Source of the DNA: Ancylostoma caninum
Lineage: Eukaryota > Nematoda > Chromadorea > Rhabditida > Ancylostomatidae
NCBI GenBank assembly: GCA_037903475.1
Contig: JBAJFG010000272.1
Location: forward strand, 1 to 64,000
DNA: 64,000 bases
Direction of reading: 5' to 3'
Below are positions 26,376 to 35,773 of this stretch, one piece after another. Numbering within the stretch: the first letter of the stretch is position 1; the number at the start of each line of letters is the position of its first letter. Made by a program: the position numbers and the translations under genes. The notes below the pieces were generated by a model. The model saw nothing but the letters and a program-made list of their open reading frames with translations. It searched no databases and was not told where the DNA came from.

Positions 26376-27100
26376 TAACTACCTGGTCTACCCAGTAGCT
26401 CAACTCAGCTTTTGTGCCTTCAACAGGGCACATTAGCCGGCTGTCACCCTTGCGTACAGCCTGCACTCCGCTGCTTGTACTACGGTACTCAGCGAGGACT
26501 CGGTGCTCCCTCACAGGGACTCAGTCTTGCTTCGCTCAGCTACATCAGTGCTGACGAGCATTCCCTTTTGAACTATCTGGTTTATCCAATAGTTTAAAAT
26601 CAGGCGAACCACTGACTATTTGGTCTACCCAATGGTCAACTTTTGTGCCAACCCAAAAGGCACATCAGGTAGCTGTCAGCATATCTGACAGCTCCCATCC
26701 GCTGCGCGTACTACAGTACCCAGCGACGATTGGTGCTCCTTCATAAGGACCCAGATTTCGCCCAGCTCAGCTACCTATTTCTGACTGCGAACCCTTGTAG
26801 ACTATCTGGTCTATCCAATAGTTCAAATCAAGGAAACTAGCTGACTATCTGGTCTACCCAATAGTCCAGCTTTTGTGCCATCCATAAGGCACAAGAATCA
26901 GCTGTCACTCCAACTGACAGCTGCAACCGCTGCGCGTACTACGGTACCCAGCACCGTCTCTGCCGCTCCTTGAGCCAGAGCCACCCGCTCTCAGCTACAT
27001 CAAGTGCTGACAGCGGACATTGCTGACTATCTGGTCCACCCAATAGTCCAGCTCTCGTGTCATCCACACGGCACAACTAGCTGCTAGAAAGGCCAGCTGC
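26376..27100 (+). repeat. Leader hairpin repeats of the BEL/Pao element
   Basis: The untranslated leader contains a 190-230-bp unit repeated about 3.5 times, with unit starts near 26378, 26612, 26841 and 27023. Each unit begins with a self-complementary motif like ACTATCTGGTCTACCCAAT followed by AGT (six occurrences), then a GTGCC...GGCAC stem and an AGCTGTCA...TGACAGCT stem. This looks like structured RNA; packaging, dimerisation or translation control are possible roles. Confidence 0.8.
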
Positions 27101-27177
27101 ACCCCAGCGCACTCACAGCCAGGTGCATTTCTCACGCATAGAGGAGAAAATAGTAGCCGTTATTGGCCTAAAACTCT

Positions 27178-29244
27178 ATGATCACGAGAAATCAGTCAAA
27201 CAGAGAAAAAATGACTGAGCTAGCTGGATTCAAGACGCGAATCTCACTGGCCTGCAGAACCATTAATGCACTCCAGACTAAGGTGCAAGCACTCGATCAA
27301 CCATTCGAGTTCCCAACTACGGCAACCGAATGTACCATCTTTATCGCAGAAAAGATGGCAGAGATCGATGAGGTCAAGCTATCTCTAGCGGTTTTGCTTG
27401 AAAACTTGAAGAGTCAGATAGGCGTCGCAATGACCAACACCATGACAAGGAAGGAGCAGTCAGAAAGGGAGAGACTCATGAATGATCTCGATGCTTTCCT
27501 CAATACAGAAGCAAACGAGACTGAGATCATAGCAATCCAATGGACAGGTCGACTGGATTACAGGGCTCGAGAGCTGGAAAAACAATCAAGCCTCATCCAA
27601 GCACGACCTACTACATCTACAACAATGTCAGCTAGGGACACTGACACGGACAGCACCATGTCATCTACACGACATGTTGAAAACAAAATGCGGTTGCCAC
27701 AGCTCGAAGTGCCCGTGTTTTCTGGGAGTTACAAAGACTACCCAACATTTTGGACAATCTATAACTCACTCATTCACAGCAACCCACAGCTTACCAACAC
27801 GGATAAGTTCCTTTTCCTGAGGCAAGCTCTGAAGGGACCAGCTGCTACACTACTCGGTAATATGCCAGTGATAGGAGAAAACTATGAGAAAGCAATCAAG
27901 CTCCTAGACAAACGATTCAACAAGTCAGGATGCATTGCAGACTTGCTTATCACAGAACTCGAAAATCTTCCTCGAGCACAGAGCAACGCAGTCAGCTGCA
28001 GACAAACGCTAACAGCACTGACTGAAAAACTCACCCACATTGAATGCTCCGGAGTACCACTGGACAACAACAGAATGTGGAGACGGCTCATTTTGTCCAA
28101 ATTTCCTGATGCAATGAGTGAGAAGGTTCTGAGCAGAGAACAGGAAGAAGGCAGACCATTCTCAATGGACGAAATCTTGAACATCCTCGAAAATGCGACT
28201 TCAATGAAGGAAACGATCGCTCTCACGACGGATACATTTCGTGACCGCTTCACTTTGAGCCACCCCAGGCATCACCATACGAGAGAAGGATATACAAGAC
28301 ATGCCAGACTTGAGCAACCTCTCAGGAACTCCGACCAAAGGCACAAAACGAGCTCGCTTTGTGTATGCGGCAGTCCTGCTCACATCATAATGCAGTGTCC
28401 TTCCTTCAAAACACCAGAAGCACGTCGCAAAGAGGCAGGAAGACGAAAACTATGCTGGAAATGCTTCAACAGCAATCACAAATCCAGCGAATGTAATGTC
28501 CTTGGACCATGTCCAAGATGCAGCAGAGATCATCATTCTGCACTGTGCATGACTGAACGCCCCACAAGCAACACCGCCGTGCCAGCACGCCCCGTTCAAT
28601 TACGGACACCTATCCCGCACCGATTCTCTACTGGAAGATCAAGGCCTTCTCAAAATGCCGAGATTGTTTGTCAAGAAACAGCCAAACCTTCCAAGGAATC
28701 AGAAAAGCAATACGTGCTCATGACGGCGTCAGCTCTAGCATTCAATGTGGATGCGATGGATTACGAGCCTATCACTGTTTTCTTCGATACAGGTGCTCAG
28801 AAAAGCTTCATAAATGCTGAAAGGAGCAAGAGTCTCAGTCTCCCTGTAATCAACAACACCAGCTTCACTGTCAGTGGATTTGGAGGTCTAATGGAGACCT
28901 TCCCTTCGAATGAGGTTTCTCTGACTTTGAAGAACAACAGAAGCGGGACAGCAATCAAAGGAATCACGATACACACCAAGTCTCCGCTAACATCCGCAAT
29001 GAGTACGGCTAAACTGAGCTTGGCTGATAGGAAATTTATCAGGAAACAGAGGATTAGAGTAGCTCAGCCTACACTAGAAGACACAATGATTACTCCGGAC
29101 ATCCTCTTAGGGCAAGATCTGATTGATACCTTCCTCTTGCGGAGCGAAACTTGCATTACCCTGCCGTCAGGACTAGTTCTCACACCTACCGTCTTCGGAT
29201 ATGCCATCTCAGGGAATAGCTCCGTCAGTGAATCGCAACTGTAG
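27178..29244 (+). CDS. gag: Gag plus aspartic protease, BEL/Pao element
   Basis: 688 residues in one open frame. The N-terminal third is coiled-coil-like and charged. A DUF1759-like capsid region follows at about 175-350 (starting LPQLEVPVFSG). Zinc knuckles lie at 395 onward (CVCG, irregular), 426 (CWKCFNSNHKSSEC) and 445 (CPRCSRDHHSALC). An aspartic protease motif DTGA is at 537-540. It builds the particle and cleaves the polyproteins. The frame ends in TAG (29242-29244), but the same frame stays open downstream into the RT, so the pol part is probably made by stop readthrough. The ATG at 27178 is the first in a long open frame after the repeat leader. Confidence 0.93.
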   Translation: MITRNQSNREKMTELAGFKTRISLACRTINALQTKVQALDQPFEFPTTATECTIFIAEKMAEIDEVKLSLAVLLENLKSQIGVAMTNTMTRKEQSERERLMNDLDAFLNTEANETEIIAIQWTGRLDYRARELEKQSSLIQARPTTSTTMSARDTDTDSTMSSTRHVENKMRLPQLEVPVFSGSYKDYPTFWTIYNSLIHSNPQLTNTDKFLFLRQALKGPAATLLGNMPVIGENYEKAIKLLDKRFNKSGCIADLLITELENLPRAQSNAVSCRQTLTALTEKLTHIECSGVPLDNNRMWRRLILSKFPDAMSEKVLSREQEEGRPFSMDEILNILENATSMKETIALTTDTFRDRFTLSHPRHHHTREGYTRHARLEQPLRNSDQRHKTSSLCVCGSPAHIIMQCPSFKTPEARRKEAGRRKLCWKCFNSNHKSSECNVLGPCPRCSRDHHSALCMTERPTSNTAVPARPVQLRTPIPHRFSTGRSRPSQNAEIVCQETAKPSKESEKQYVLMTASALAFNVDAMDYEPITVFFDTGAQKSFINAERSKSLSLPVINNTSFTVSGFGGLMETFPSNEVSLTLKNNRSGTAIKGITIHTKSPLTSAMSTAKLSLADRKFIRKQRIRVAQPTLEDTMITPDILLGQDLIDTFLLRSETCITLPSGLVLTPTVFGYAISGNSSVSESQL

Positions 29245-29286
29245 CAAACACTCACCGAAAATGGAGCCATTCTAGTTGCCACGCCG

Positions 29287-31179
29287 GTGGTTAATCATGC
29301 AAGAGAGGAATACAAACAAGATATTAAAAACTTGTATGAGCTGGAGTCGCTTGGAATTAAAATCGACAAAGAAGACGACGAAGAATCAATTTTGCAGTTC
29401 ATGAACAACTACAGAAGCACAATTCATATAGCGAATGGCAAAATCACAGCAGGATTTCCATTCCTAAGTAACGTCACTCAACTGAAGGACAATTTCAACG
29501 TCGCAATCAAACGTCTACACGCTCTACTTCGAGTTCTCCAGCAGGACCCGCAAAAAATGAGTCTGTACGACAATGCACTCCGCGAGTATTCCGATCAGGG
29601 TATCATCGAGGAAATCCGGGAGCCTGATCGAGACGGAGTGACCACATTTTACCTGCCACACCGCCACGTGTGGACACCAGGAAAATCTACGCAACTCAGA
29701 ATTGTGTTTGATGCTTCATCACATGCTAAAGGAGAGCTGAGCCTGAACGATGTCGTACATCAGGGCTATTCACTAACCTCCTGCATTTTCGACATCTTGA
29801 TGAAGTTTCGCACATACGACAACGCAATGATTGCTGACATCCAAAAAGCGTTTCTACAGATCCACCTTCCAATGGATCATAGAGATGCCACACGCTTCCT
29901 CTGGGTGAAAGACCATTCCAAACCACCGTCAGGCAGCAACATCAAGTACTACCGGTTCTGCCGTGTCCCCTTCGGGATCAATGCCGGCCCAGCAATACTG
30001 AATCAAGCTCTCCTCAAACACCTGGAGACGTTCAACAACACTACATACTGCGAAATCTCAGATATGCTTTATGTGGACAACGTCGTACTTGATGGAAGCA
30101 CTCCAGAAGAATTGCTCGGAAAATACCGCGAGTCTAAGGAGGTATTCAACAAAGTTGGAATGAACCTTAGAGATTACCTCTCCAACTGCCCCGTCGTCAA
30201 CGGTAATATTCCGGCACCGGACAGGGCGTCTTCTAACGTCGCAAAGGTCCTTGGAATACAATGGGACAGTGATCACGACGAACTAGCTCTAGAATGTTCT
30301 GCAAAGACGCACAAAAGAGCAACTAAGCGATCGGCTCTCAGCCAAATCAACGGTCTCTGCTTTGACCCCTTAGGTCTACTTACACCTCTACTGACGGAAG
30401 GAAAAACATTCCTCCAGGATTTGCACAAGAAGAAGCTGGGGTGGGATGACCCTCTTTCTGATGAGGATTCCGAAACCTGGACGTCAATTAAGCAGGGTAT
30501 AACCGACTTCACCGTCTCATTGCCACGACGAGTGACACAACGTCAAGGATGCACAAAACGAACACTGTCCGTCTTCGTCGACAGCTCCAAGCGAGTCTAC
30601 GCCTGTGTAGCGTACATCACCACAGAAACGGAGAAGGGGTGCTACACGAGACTCTACTGCGCAAAATCCAAAGTAGCCCCTATTAGCAGAACTCAAACAA
30701 TTCCAAAACTTGAGCTGCTGGCCATTTTTATCGGAATAAATATGACTGAATACATCATCACCAAGAGTGGATTGAATAATGATAGGATCAATATATTCAG
30801 CGATTCGACCATCGCATTGGCATGGATCCATTCCAAGAGACGACTACCATCGCTGGTAACGAAATTGACGCAGAAGATCCAAATGAGTAGAGAACGTATA
30901 GCAAACATTCAAAAAATACGTTTCTACCACGTTCCAACGGAAGAAAATGTAGCCGATCACGCAACATGTGGACTCTCGCGAGAAGCTGCGCAGAATCACG
31001 TCTGGTTCAAGGGACCCGGATGGCTGAACTTGTCGGAATCAAACTGGCCAGTCAGTCCTGTTGAAGAGCTAACTCAGACGGAGGAAGAGCAATGTTACGC
31101 ATTTCTTAACACAATAGAGGAAACCGACGAAATTGCCCAGAAAAAAAGCGAGGATTTGGCCCACGGAGAAAATAAGTAG
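29287..31179 (+). CDS. pol: Reverse transcriptase and RNase H, BEL/Pao element
   Basis: The frame is open from directly after the UAG at 29242 and is in register with gag-protease; no start codon is needed if the stop is read through. Pao-type RT palm motifs are visible: the first catalytic Asp in MIADIQKAFLQI, VPFGINAGPA, and the YVDN box at 262-265 (YVDD in most RTs). RNase H follows, with D432 (VFVDSS), the E of PKLELL and D506 (FSDST). The element's cDNA is made by this protein in cytoplasmic particles. The frame ends at 31179, just after a run of seven A (31141-31147), and the integrase continues in another frame. Confidence 0.93.
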   Translation: MVNHAREEYKQDIKNLYELESLGIKIDKEDDEESILQFMNNYRSTIHIANGKITAGFPFLSNVTQLKDNFNVAIKRLHALLRVLQQDPQKMSLYDNALREYSDQGIIEEIREPDRDGVTTFYLPHRHVWTPGKSTQLRIVFDASSHAKGELSLNDVVHQGYSLTSCIFDILMKFRTYDNAMIADIQKAFLQIHLPMDHRDATRFLWVKDHSKPPSGSNIKYYRFCRVPFGINAGPAILNQALLKHLETFNNTTYCEISDMLYVDNVVLDGSTPEELLGKYRESKEVFNKVGMNLRDYLSNCPVVNGNIPAPDRASSNVAKVLGIQWDSDHDELALECSAKTHKRATKRSALSQINGLCFDPLGLLTPLLTEGKTFLQDLHKKKLGWDDPLSDEDSETWTSIKQGITDFTVSLPRRVTQRQGCTKRTLSVFVDSSKRVYACVAYITTETEKGCYTRLYCAKSKVAPISRTQTIPKLELLAIFIGINMTEYIITKSGLNNDRINIFSDSTIALAWIHSKRRLPSLVTKLTQKIQMSRERIANIQKIRFYHVPTEENVADHATCGLSREAAQNHVWFKGPGWLNLSESNWPVSPVEELTQTEEEQCYAFLNTIEETDEIAQKKSEDLAHGENK

Positions 31180-34100
31180 CTACGACAAGATCAAGAGAAT
31201 TGTCGCTTACAGCCTAAGGTTCGTGCGCAACATCAGCAAATCAAGGATTGCGCCAATTGACTACTGCGAGACCTTCGCCCATATTCCAAATGCTCAGGAA
31301 ATGCTACAGGCGGAGCGTTATCTAATCCGAGAAGAACAGCAACAAGCCGACATCGAGTCGCTACTGAGAAGCTGTAAAAACAAAGATGTCAGACTCGACG
31401 ATCGTGGGCTGGTGAGAAAATTTGGACGATTGCAAAACTCCAGTTTGAGCTACAATGCAGCAAACCCAATCTACCTTCCACGCAGAGGACTTCTCAACGA
31501 AAGAATCGCAGCACAAATTCACAGAGATCTTGCACATTGTGGATCCAACCAGTTGGTTCATTCTATCCGCAATAACTTCTGGATACCGGCAGACAAGGCT
31601 CTCTGCAGAAGAACCATTCGAAATTGTGCAATATGTCAGAAACATAACGCATTCCCATTCAAGTACCCGCGTATGGGACCGCTTCCTCCAGAAAGAGTGA
31701 CACAATCACCGCCATTCAGTTTCACAGGTGTGGATATGATGGGCCCACTGGTTATCAAGAAAGCCAGCAAGGACGATGGAAAGCGATATGTCGCCCTGTT
31801 CACGTGCCTAGTAACTCGTATGGTACATTTGGAAGTAGCCACAGATCTATCAGCTAGAAGCTTCCTTCTCGTCTTCAAGAGATTTACGGCTCGCAGAGGG
31901 GTTCCGCTGAAAATAATCAGCGACAATGGCACGAACTTCCGTTTAAGCGAAGCGATTCTCTCACATGAAGATTCGTCACCTAGCTCGGAATTCTCGCTCT
32001 TCTTAGCGAAGCACAACATTCAGTGGAATTTCATACCACCAGCATCACCATGGATGGGTGGCGCGTGGGAAAGGATGGTTGGAACTGTGAAAAGAGCTTT
32101 GCTAAAGACAATGGGGAGAAGGAAAGTCACAGAAGAAATTCTTGCAACATTTCTATGTGAAATCGAATCTGTCGTCAACTCCAGACCACTGACAGTAACA
32201 GAGAATCAAGATGATATCAACGAAGTGCTCCGTCCAGTCGACTTCATATATAAGCACATAAGACATGGCACCGAAGTTATATCACAAGAAGAACAATGTC
32301 AAGATGATCCTCCCTACCAACCAAATCCAGAAATCTCAACTCAAGTTGATGCAGAAAAGGCCATACTCGAAGCTGAGAAGCTCACTGCAAGGTTTTGGGA
32401 AAAATGGAAGACAGAATACCTTATCGAATTGCGTGAACGTCATGTACTGTACGGCAACAACTTCAAGTCTGCAAAACAACCACCCCAAGTCGGTGATGTT
32501 GTACTAATTGATGACGATCTCAGGACTTCCGAAGACCATTGGCCAATGGGAGTCATCCAAGACCTGGTCAAGAGCAAAGACGGAGAAATAAGAAGTGCAG
32601 TTCTCAAGACAAGCACAGGAAGATGTACTCAGCGGCCAATAAATCGACTCATTCCGCTCGAAATTCATTCCACATCTCCACCGGAAGCAGTGCCGAACAT
32701 TGAAATAAATGAAGAGCCACAGCAAGACATTGTGGCAAACAGCGACCAACACCGACGACCTGTACTACAACGCAAAGCGAAGAAACCAGTCAATTACTGC
32801 GAGAATACAACTTCGGTATCAACAACCTCAACAAAGCGAGGTACCCAAACCGTGCTGCTGACCCTGATAGCTTGCTCGCTGTTACGCTCTACGACGGCTG
32901 CTGTTCTCAAATGCACAGAAAGTGGAGTTCAGATTGATTCTCGCTCGATCTCCAACACGACGGTTCAAAGCGAATTGTGCATCAACCATAGGGACTGCAG
33001 CACTATGCAATCAACTCCTCAAATTCACCAGCACGACCTCCGACCACACCAACTCATCAATCCATACGTCATTTTATGGCGTGCTGTGGTGAATATGTCT
33101 CAACATATAGAGGAAATCACGTGCCCAGAACAATCCATCTGCAATGCGATCCACTGCACCTTCTGTCCACTTGTTTTGGGAAATCCAGAATGTTATCCCA
33201 AAACCACCATTGCAGTTACAGCAACGCTGGCCTACATCGTCATCGCCGCCACCGTAGTGTTTCTTAAGCTATGCAGATGCATGCGAAAGACATCTCGGAA
33301 GAGCAAAGGAGACATACACTCGGCTGCACAATCACAAATCGAAATGATGGATTTGTCCGAGACAACAAGACGAAGTCATCTGGAAGTGTTGTCAGTTCCG
33401 CCAAACCGATCAAGGCTTCTCTTTATTCTTTCCATATTAGCCGCAACGACTATATCGGCAAACAGTTGCCAGCACACACATGTTCTCAATACGGAGGACA
33501 TCATCTGCAATGGCATCGGAAAGTCCGCAAAATGCCGTAATACTGCCGATCACACCTTCACGATGAGCAGCTTTAAAAGAGAAGTCTGCATGAAGATCGA
33601 ACATAAGAGAGACTTCATAGGCACACTGCATCTAAAGCTGGATAGCATCAGATTCAAGTGCTCGTCAGTCACTCACTTTTTTACACGGAATGTAAAGTTG
33701 CAGACCATGTTCACGAAGCGTTGCGCACAAGCAGGAAGTTGCACTCAACAACAGTGCCGCACTACAGGCCAAGCTTCATTTGTTCCAGAGTTGAACAAAT
33801 CGTATCAGTTCCCCAGCATCACACGATGCCAGGAGTCTTGCGGAGGAATTGGCTGCGGATGCCTTCTGCCCATGCCAGGCTGTCTTTTCTCTCGCACATA
33901 CGCCGAACCAGCTGATGAATCTATCTACGAGGTTTTTTCATGTGCAAGTTGGAGAGAAGTAGCAGTCCTGAACACACGTCTCAACGTGGTCTCCGGCGAA
34001 GAGATAAAAAGGAATGTGGAGGTCCACCCTCAAGAAACCGTGCAGTTCGGAAAAATGAACATAACTCTGGACTTCATTACCACTCCGTTCATCCCTGAAC

Positions 34101-34936
34101 TCGATCGCAAGTTTGTTCAAATCATGAACAAAGTTGCTCCAGATACTATAATCGCTCATCAAGATGACATATTTGCGATCAAGTGCCTCACACCACAAAC
34201 TGCGCGTAATCTCACCAAATGTCGTGTCATCGATACGTGCAGTTGTACCGCAAAATCAGTGAGAAACGATTGCCACTGTGCAAACGTGAACATCACTGAA
34301 AGGATGAACTCAGTCGACACTAGACTTCCTCTACGCAATAGCGAATTTCGTATGGAGGCGGACTGGAACACAGTGGAAGTTATAAGCCATTCTTCTGTTG
34401 CGGAAATTTCGATCTCGACTGGAGTTAACTGGACAACTGCCACGATGGTGGCACTCACAGGTTGTGAGGTTGCTGCTTCAAACGCTAGAGGATGCTACAA
34501 CTGTATACAAGGAGCAACAGTTAACTTCACTTGCACCTCTACAGCGAAGATGATAGCCGAAGTCATCTGCACTGACAACCACTATGCAATAGATTGTGGA
34601 CCGGACACACCACTGACAACAGTGGTGATAAACTCCAACATCGCTCACTACCTCAGCCAGTGCAGTGCTCAATGTGGTGAAAGAAAGCACGATTTATCCA
34701 TTGGTGGCCTCCTGTACTATCACTCTATTCGGAAGGATGATCCAGCAACTGCTGTGAACAAGAGGGCCAACTACGTCAACCTGATCAACATTCCCGACTT
34801 CACCAACATCGCGGATGTAATCACGAAGTGGTGGTGCACGTCACTCATAGCTGCAATTGCAGTAGCGGTAGCAGTAACTACAACTGTTCTCTGCGGACCG
34901 CTCCTTCTTCAAAAGATATCTTCGCTCATCTGCTAA
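31133..34936 (+). CDS. Integrase fused to envelope-like glycoprotein, BEL/Pao element
   Basis: 1267 codons open in the frame one base ahead of the RT frame; the listed start is a TTG inside the overlap and probably not a real initiator. Integrase: a HHCC zinc site from H130 (HRDLAHCG...CAICQKH), catalytic D201 (TGVDMMG), D264 (ISDNGTN) and E313 (GGAWERM), then a DUF5641-like tail near 460-520. After about residue 570: a signal-peptide-like segment, a cysteine-rich region, a membrane anchor near 690-715, a second hydrophobic segment near 760-775, then a cysteine-rich ectodomain with Gc-like patterns (CAQAGSC near 863; a CGC...PGC loop) and a C-terminal membrane anchor. Integrase inserts the cDNA; the envelope part suggests class II fusion ancestry. 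No stop separates the two, so splicing or proteolysis would be needed. Confidence 0.9.
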   Translation: MPRKKARIWPTEKISSYDKIKRIVAYSLRFVRNISKSRIAPIDYCETFAHIPNAQEMLQAERYLIREEQQQADIESLLRSCKNKDVRLDDRGLVRKFGRLQNSSLSYNAANPIYLPRRGLLNERIAAQIHRDLAHCGSNQLVHSIRNNFWIPADKALCRRTIRNCAICQKHNAFPFKYPRMGPLPPERVTQSPPFSFTGVDMMGPLVIKKASKDDGKRYVALFTCLVTRMVHLEVATDLSARSFLLVFKRFTARRGVPLKIISDNGTNFRLSEAILSHEDSSPSSEFSLFLAKHNIQWNFIPPASPWMGGAWERMVGTVKRALLKTMGRRKVTEEILATFLCEIESVVNSRPLTVTENQDDINEVLRPVDFIYKHIRHGTEVISQEEQCQDDPPYQPNPEISTQVDAEKAILEAEKLTARFWEKWKTEYLIELRERHVLYGNNFKSAKQPPQVGDVVLIDDDLRTSEDHWPMGVIQDLVKSKDGEIRSAVLKTSTGRCTQRPINRLIPLEIHSTSPPEAVPNIEINEEPQQDIVANSDQHRRPVLQRKAKKPVNYCENTTSVSTTSTKRGTQTVLLTLIACSLLRSTTAAVLKCTESGVQIDSRSISNTTVQSELCINHRDCSTMQSTPQIHQHDLRPHQLINPYVILWRAVVNMSQHIEEITCPEQSICNAIHCTFCPLVLGNPECYPKTTIAVTATLAYIVIAATVVFLKLCRCMRKTSRKSKGDIHSAAQSQIEMMDLSETTRRSHLEVLSVPPNRSRLLFILSILAATTISANSCQHTHVLNTEDIICNGIGKSAKCRNTADHTFTMSSFKREVCMKIEHKRDFIGTLHLKLDSIRFKCSSVTHFFTRNVKLQTMFTKRCAQAGSCTQQQCRTTGQASFVPELNKSYQFPSITRCQESCGGIGCGCLLPMPGCLFSRTYAEPADESIYEVFSCASWREVAVLNTRLNVVSGEEIKRNVEVHPQETVQFGKMNITLDFITTPFIPELDRKFVQIMNKVAPDTIIAHQDDIFAIKCLTPQTARNLTKCRVIDTCSCTAKSVRNDCHCANVNITERMNSVDTRLPLRNSEFRMEADWNTVEVISHSSVAEISISTGVNWTTATMVALTGCEVAASNARGCYNCIQGATVNFTCTSTAKMIAEVICTDNHYAIDCGPDTPLTTVVINSNIAHYLSQCSAQCGERKHDLSIGGLLYYHSIRKDDPATAVNKRANYVNLINIPDFTNIADVITKWWCTSLIAAIAVAVAVTTTVLCGPLLLQKISSLIC

Positions 34937-35281
34937 AGGATGCATGTTCTCCGGAACTACGAATCAGGCTCGCGCCGCGAAGGCAAGTTGCGAGGCAACA
35001 TGCCCATATAGTCAAGATCGCAGCAACAATGGTCGACCACGCGTAGAAGTTCAAGTAGTGCTTCGACTTCGATGGACGTCTCATCGGCGATCTGTATTTT
35101 TGTTAATATGATGTATGAATGTGATATGTGAAACGTGTTTGATATGTAATGTTGGATTTAATTTTCAGAGTCTGTATTTTTGCACTTCTATTGCTGATCA
35201 CTACTCTAGCCATGTTGTATCCAATTGTCTTTGTTTTCTGATCTGTGCATATTTGCTAGCGCCTTTGCTCGCGCACCCCAC

Positions 35282-35768
35282 TGTTGATAATTATTAATTC
35301 TAATAAGATCAACCTTATTCATTTGTTTCTATTCTGTCCTGGAAATATATCATTCTGTCATGGATAGATACCGTTGTTTACGATAGGTACTTGTAAACCG
35401 CCAGGTCATACTTAAGATAGCACTTGTATAGATACCCCTGGCGGTTATTACTTTGAAGTAGGTATCTGTTGTACAGATATGAGCATCTAGGGCAACCACG
35501 CCCACATCTTTCGCATAAAAGGCCCTGGATGCTCAGATCTAAATTCGACTTGTCGTCACTATCGTCCACGTCGCCAATTGCCGTGGTCTGAGTCAGGGAA
35601 CCCTTCGAGGCGTGAACTGACAAGGACATAAATCGGCATCTACTATATTCTGGACTGTATCCAAATCAGGGAACCCTTCGTGGCGTGAACTGAGGCGGAT
35701 TTAACTGTGTAAGCAATAAACGGTTATTAAACAGCTCTACTCCACACAAATCCACTGGTCCCACCAAA
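35282..35768 (+). repeat. 3' LTR of the BEL/Pao element
   Basis: Same length and ends as the 5' LTR with three substitutions. It directly follows ...GCGCACCCCAC; no convincing purine-rich tract is visible immediately upstream, which is unusual for plus-strand priming. Confidence 0.97.
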
Positions 35769-35773
35769 GATGG

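Larger units (their letters stand above)
25769..35773 (+). mobile_element. BEL/Pao LTR retroelement with envelope-like region, near-intact
   Basis: The ~10-kb element is bounded by 487-bp LTRs and 5-bp target duplications GATGG (25769-25773 and 35769-35773). Order: LTR, tRNA-Gly-type primer site, ~900-bp leader of hairpin repeats, gag-protease, RT-RNase H, integrase, envelope-like region, LTR. This is BEL/Pao order, and domain content (DUF1759-like Gag, Pao-type RT with YVDN, integrase with DUF5641-like tail) agrees. The LTRs differ at 3 of 487 positions, so the insertion is recent. A phlebovirus-Gc-like envelope is known from some nematode BEL elements (Cer7/Cer13 type). The coding frames are long and open except for one UAG and one frame change. 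Confidence 0.95.

Noticed and set aside
26378..27045. CRISPR-like repeat array
   Set aside because: Units are long, degenerate, without constant spacers, and belong to the leader of a eukaryotic retroelement.
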